A stretch of DNA of 5,610 nt from an uncultured Dechloromonas sp. (GTDB lineage: Bacteria; Pseudomonadota; Gammaproteobacteria; Burkholderiales; Rhodocyclaceae). Below are positions 4,034 through 5,610 of this stretch, in pieces; the stretch's first letter is position 1, and each line of letters opens with the position of its first letter. Position numbers and translations under genes: made by a program. The stretch covers positions 1 to 5,610 of the forward strand of contig CAMKYP010000281.1 in the NCBI GenBank assembly GCA_946477505.1. The letters are read 5' to 3'. The notes below the pieces were generated by a model, which saw nothing but the letters and a program-made list of their open reading frames with translations, was not told the DNA's origin and made no database searches.

Positions 4034-5610
4034 ATGGGTAAAGCTTTGTCGCCTCACCGCGAGGCACGATTGGGTTCGCTGGTTCATCTCGGCTACCGGG
4101 GCTGGGTCGCCACGGCGTATCTTCTGGTTGCCTTGCTGGCCGGCAGCTTGCTGTATGTCGAATTCAGGGGAATCAACGAGCAGATGAACACGCTGGCCCG
4201 CGAACGTGGCGCCATCCTGTTTCGTCTGGTTGAACTGACCCGGGACTGGAATGCCCGGCATGGCGGCGTCTATGTGCCGGTAACCGAGGCGACGCAGCCC
4301 AACCCGTATCTGAAGCACCCTCGGCGTGATCAGGAAACGCGGGACGGCATGCGTCTGACCATGATCAATCCCGCCTTCATGACCCGGCAGATTGCCGAAA
4401 TTGCCGAACAGGCCGATGGCGTACGTTTCCACCTCACCAGTCTCAATCTGATTCGCCCGGCCAACGTTGCGGATGCCTGGGAGCGCGAGGCGCTGCGCAG
4501 CTTCGAGCAGGGGAGGACGGAAGTCCTGGACCTGGTGGTCGACGAGCGCGGACCGCAGCACCGCTACATGGCGCCGCTGCTGGTCAAGCAAGCCTGCTTG
4601 GGCTGCCATGCCGAGCAAGGGTACAAGATCGGTGATATCCGCGGCGGGATCAGCGTCACCATGCCGGCCGGCAAAATACTGGCCGTTCGCGAAGCGCAGC
4701 GTTTTCGCGCCGCCGCGGTTTTTGGTGGAGGTGCCTTGTGCCTGGCCTTGCTGATTCATTTCGTCATCTGGGTGTCGCGCCAGAATTTTCTGCGCTTGCA
4801 GGACATTTCGGCCGGCCAGGAGCGACTGATCGCGGAGCGCACAGCGGATTTGTCGGCGCTCAATGCGCAATTGCTGGGCGAGGTTGCCGAACGCAAGCAC
4901 AAGGAAGTGCTGATTTCGGAGAGCGAGGCGCGTTATCGCTCGGTTCTGGAAACCAGCCAGGACGCCATCGTGATCATTGAGGCACCTCGCTTCAAAATTG
5001 TCTATGCCAATGAGCAGACGGCGGTGCTGTTGGGCATGGCGCTGTCCCGGATTCTTGGCGAGCCTCTGCTGAGCTTTGTCGCGGTGTCGGAGCGTTCGAT
5101 CGTCGAGGACAACCTGGTGCGGGGGCTGCAGGGAGGGGCCGTCCAGGCCACGTCGAGGGTCCATTTTGCGCGACCGGACGGTGGCCGTCGACGGGTCGGC
5201 GATGTTCACGTCGCCCGTATCGACAGCGCTGCGCAAAATGACCAGTGGGTCGTCAGTATCAAGGATGTGACCGAACGACTGGCCGACGAAAGGGCGCTCC
5301 AGATATCGGCGGCGGTGATGGAAAGCGCTTCCGAAGGGATTGTGGTCACCGACGCTGCAAATCACATCATTCAGGTTAATCCCGCCTTTACCGCGATTAC
5401 CGGCTACCGTCCCGGCGAGGTACTGGGCAAGGACCCGCGCTGCCTGGGCTCCGGTCGCCATGATCCGGATTTCTTCCAGGCTTTGTGGCAGCAACTTGGC
5501 AGCGAAGGGCGCTGGGAGGGCGAGGTCTGGAATCGCCGTCCGGACGGCACGGTGTACGTCGTCTGGTTGTCCATTTCCACCATCAGCGAGGAAGGCGTGG
5601 AAAGTGGCGG
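4034..5610 (+). CDS. membrane sensor with periplasmic c-type heme (DUF3365/Tll0287-like) and PAS domains; 3' end outside window
   Basis: The frame is open from 4007 to the window end; 525 residues are visible from the ATG. Order: basic N-terminus, TM1 (about 24-42), periplasmic domain (43-223), TM2 (about 226-247), a helical coiled-coil linker (250-296), PAS1 (about 297-416, ending in the PAC-like SIKDVTER) and PAS2 (from 429, NPAFTAITGYRPGEVLG, cut by the edge). The periplasmic domain has the heme c attachment motif C188-L-G-C191-H192, preceded by YMAPLLVKQA and followed by GDIRGGISVTMP, as in DUF3365-type c-heme sensors. Heme would be attached in the periplasm and could report redox state or a diatomic gas. 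The PAS2 text (SGRHDPDFF, EGEVWNRRPDG) is typical of proteins ending in GGDEF-EAL, but the output domain is not visible and a histidine kinase remains possible. No clear Shine-Dalgarno site supports the ATG. GTG at 4019 and TTG at 4070 (with GAGG five bases before it) are alternatives. Confidence 0.9.
   Translation, partial: MGKALSPHREARLGSLVHLGYRGWVATAYLLVALLAGSLLYVEFRGINEQMNTLARERGAILFRLVELTRDWNARHGGVYVPVTEATQPNPYLKHPRRDQETRDGMRLTMINPAFMTRQIAEIAEQADGVRFHLTSLNLIRPANVADAWEREALRSFEQGRTEVLDLVVDERGPQHRYMAPLLVKQACLGCHAEQGYKIGDIRGGISVTMPAGKILAVREAQRFRAAAVFGGGALCLALLIHFVIWVSRQNFLRLQDISAGQERLIAERTADLSALNAQLLGEVAERKHKEVLISESEARYRSVLETSQDAIVIIEAPRFKIVYANEQTAVLLGMALSRILGEPLLSFVAVSERSIVEDNLVRGLQGGAVQATSRVHFARPDGGRRRVGDVHVARIDSAAQNDQWVVSIKDVTERLADERALQISAAVMESASEGIVVTDAANHIIQVNPAFTAITGYRPGEVLGKDPRCLGSGRHDPDFFQALWQQLGSEGRWEGEVWNRRPDGTVYVVWLSISTISEEGVESG

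Noticed and set aside
3894..4067. Upstream extension of dacB to a start at 4067
   Set aside because: The added 58 residues are polar and place the signal peptide internally. They would also run across the divergent promoter region and into the sensor gene.
4022..5494. Long minus-strand open frame (490 codons) opposite the heme sensor gene
   Set aside because: The plus strand encodes clear TM, CxxCH and PAS features over the same bases; the minus-strand product is low-complexity Q/R/H-rich text with no family resemblance.
1..5610. tRNA, rRNA, CRISPR array, insertion sequence or attachment site
   Set aside because: Reading both strands showed no cloverleaf-like arms with conserved tRNA boxes, no regularly spaced long repeats, no transposase frame and no terminal inverted repeats with target duplications.

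Overview
The window looks like ordinary chromosomal DNA from a GC-rich Gram-negative bacterium, most likely a betaproteobacterium of the Rhodocyclales type (Azonexus/Dechloromonas-like). This placement is an inference. It rests on GC-rich third codon positions, a periplasmic PBP4-type peptidase, a c-type-heme sensor with PAS domains, and small membrane proteins of kinds common in that group. No mobile element, CRISPR array, tRNA or rRNA gene was seen, and coding density is high with no gene-free stretch over 300 bases.

Layout. (1) Bases 1-125 hold the 3' end of an unidentified plus-strand gene. (2) Bases 185-1089 form a plus-strand two-gene unit: a GNAT N-acetyltransferase, then a small membrane protein of the COG3671/DUF4870-like kind, joined by a 4-base ATGA overlap. 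A possible promoter lies in front, with its -10 inside the loop of an inverted repeat. A short hairpin plus T-run at the end resembles an intrinsic terminator. (3) Bases 1137-3893 form a convergent minus-strand unit read in the order dacB (PBP4), a QueG-like double [4Fe-4S] protein, and a YitT-family membrane protein. The overlaps are 8 and 4 bases, so the three are very probably one translationally coupled operon. (4) Bases 3894-4033 are a divergent intergenic region with an AT-rich, roughly 9-base-periodic stretch and a GC-rich hairpin. (5) Bases 4034-5610 hold the start of a plus-strand sensor gene: TM, periplasmic c-heme domain (CxxCH), TM, coiled coil, PAS, PAS. It is cut by the window end before any output domain.

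How the genes may work together. DacB trims and cleaves peptidoglycan in the periplasm, and the sensor reads a periplasmic redox or ligand cue through covalent heme. The two share a divergent control region, but nothing here proves joint regulation. The QueG-like protein is the least understood gene: it has eight cysteines arranged as in the double-cluster region of epoxyqueuosine reductase but is clearly shorter than that enzyme. No clearly new system was found. The best candidates for a second look are the QueG-like protein in its dacB/yitT context, the inverted repeat around the -10 ahead of the GNAT gene, and the dacB/sensor intergenic region.
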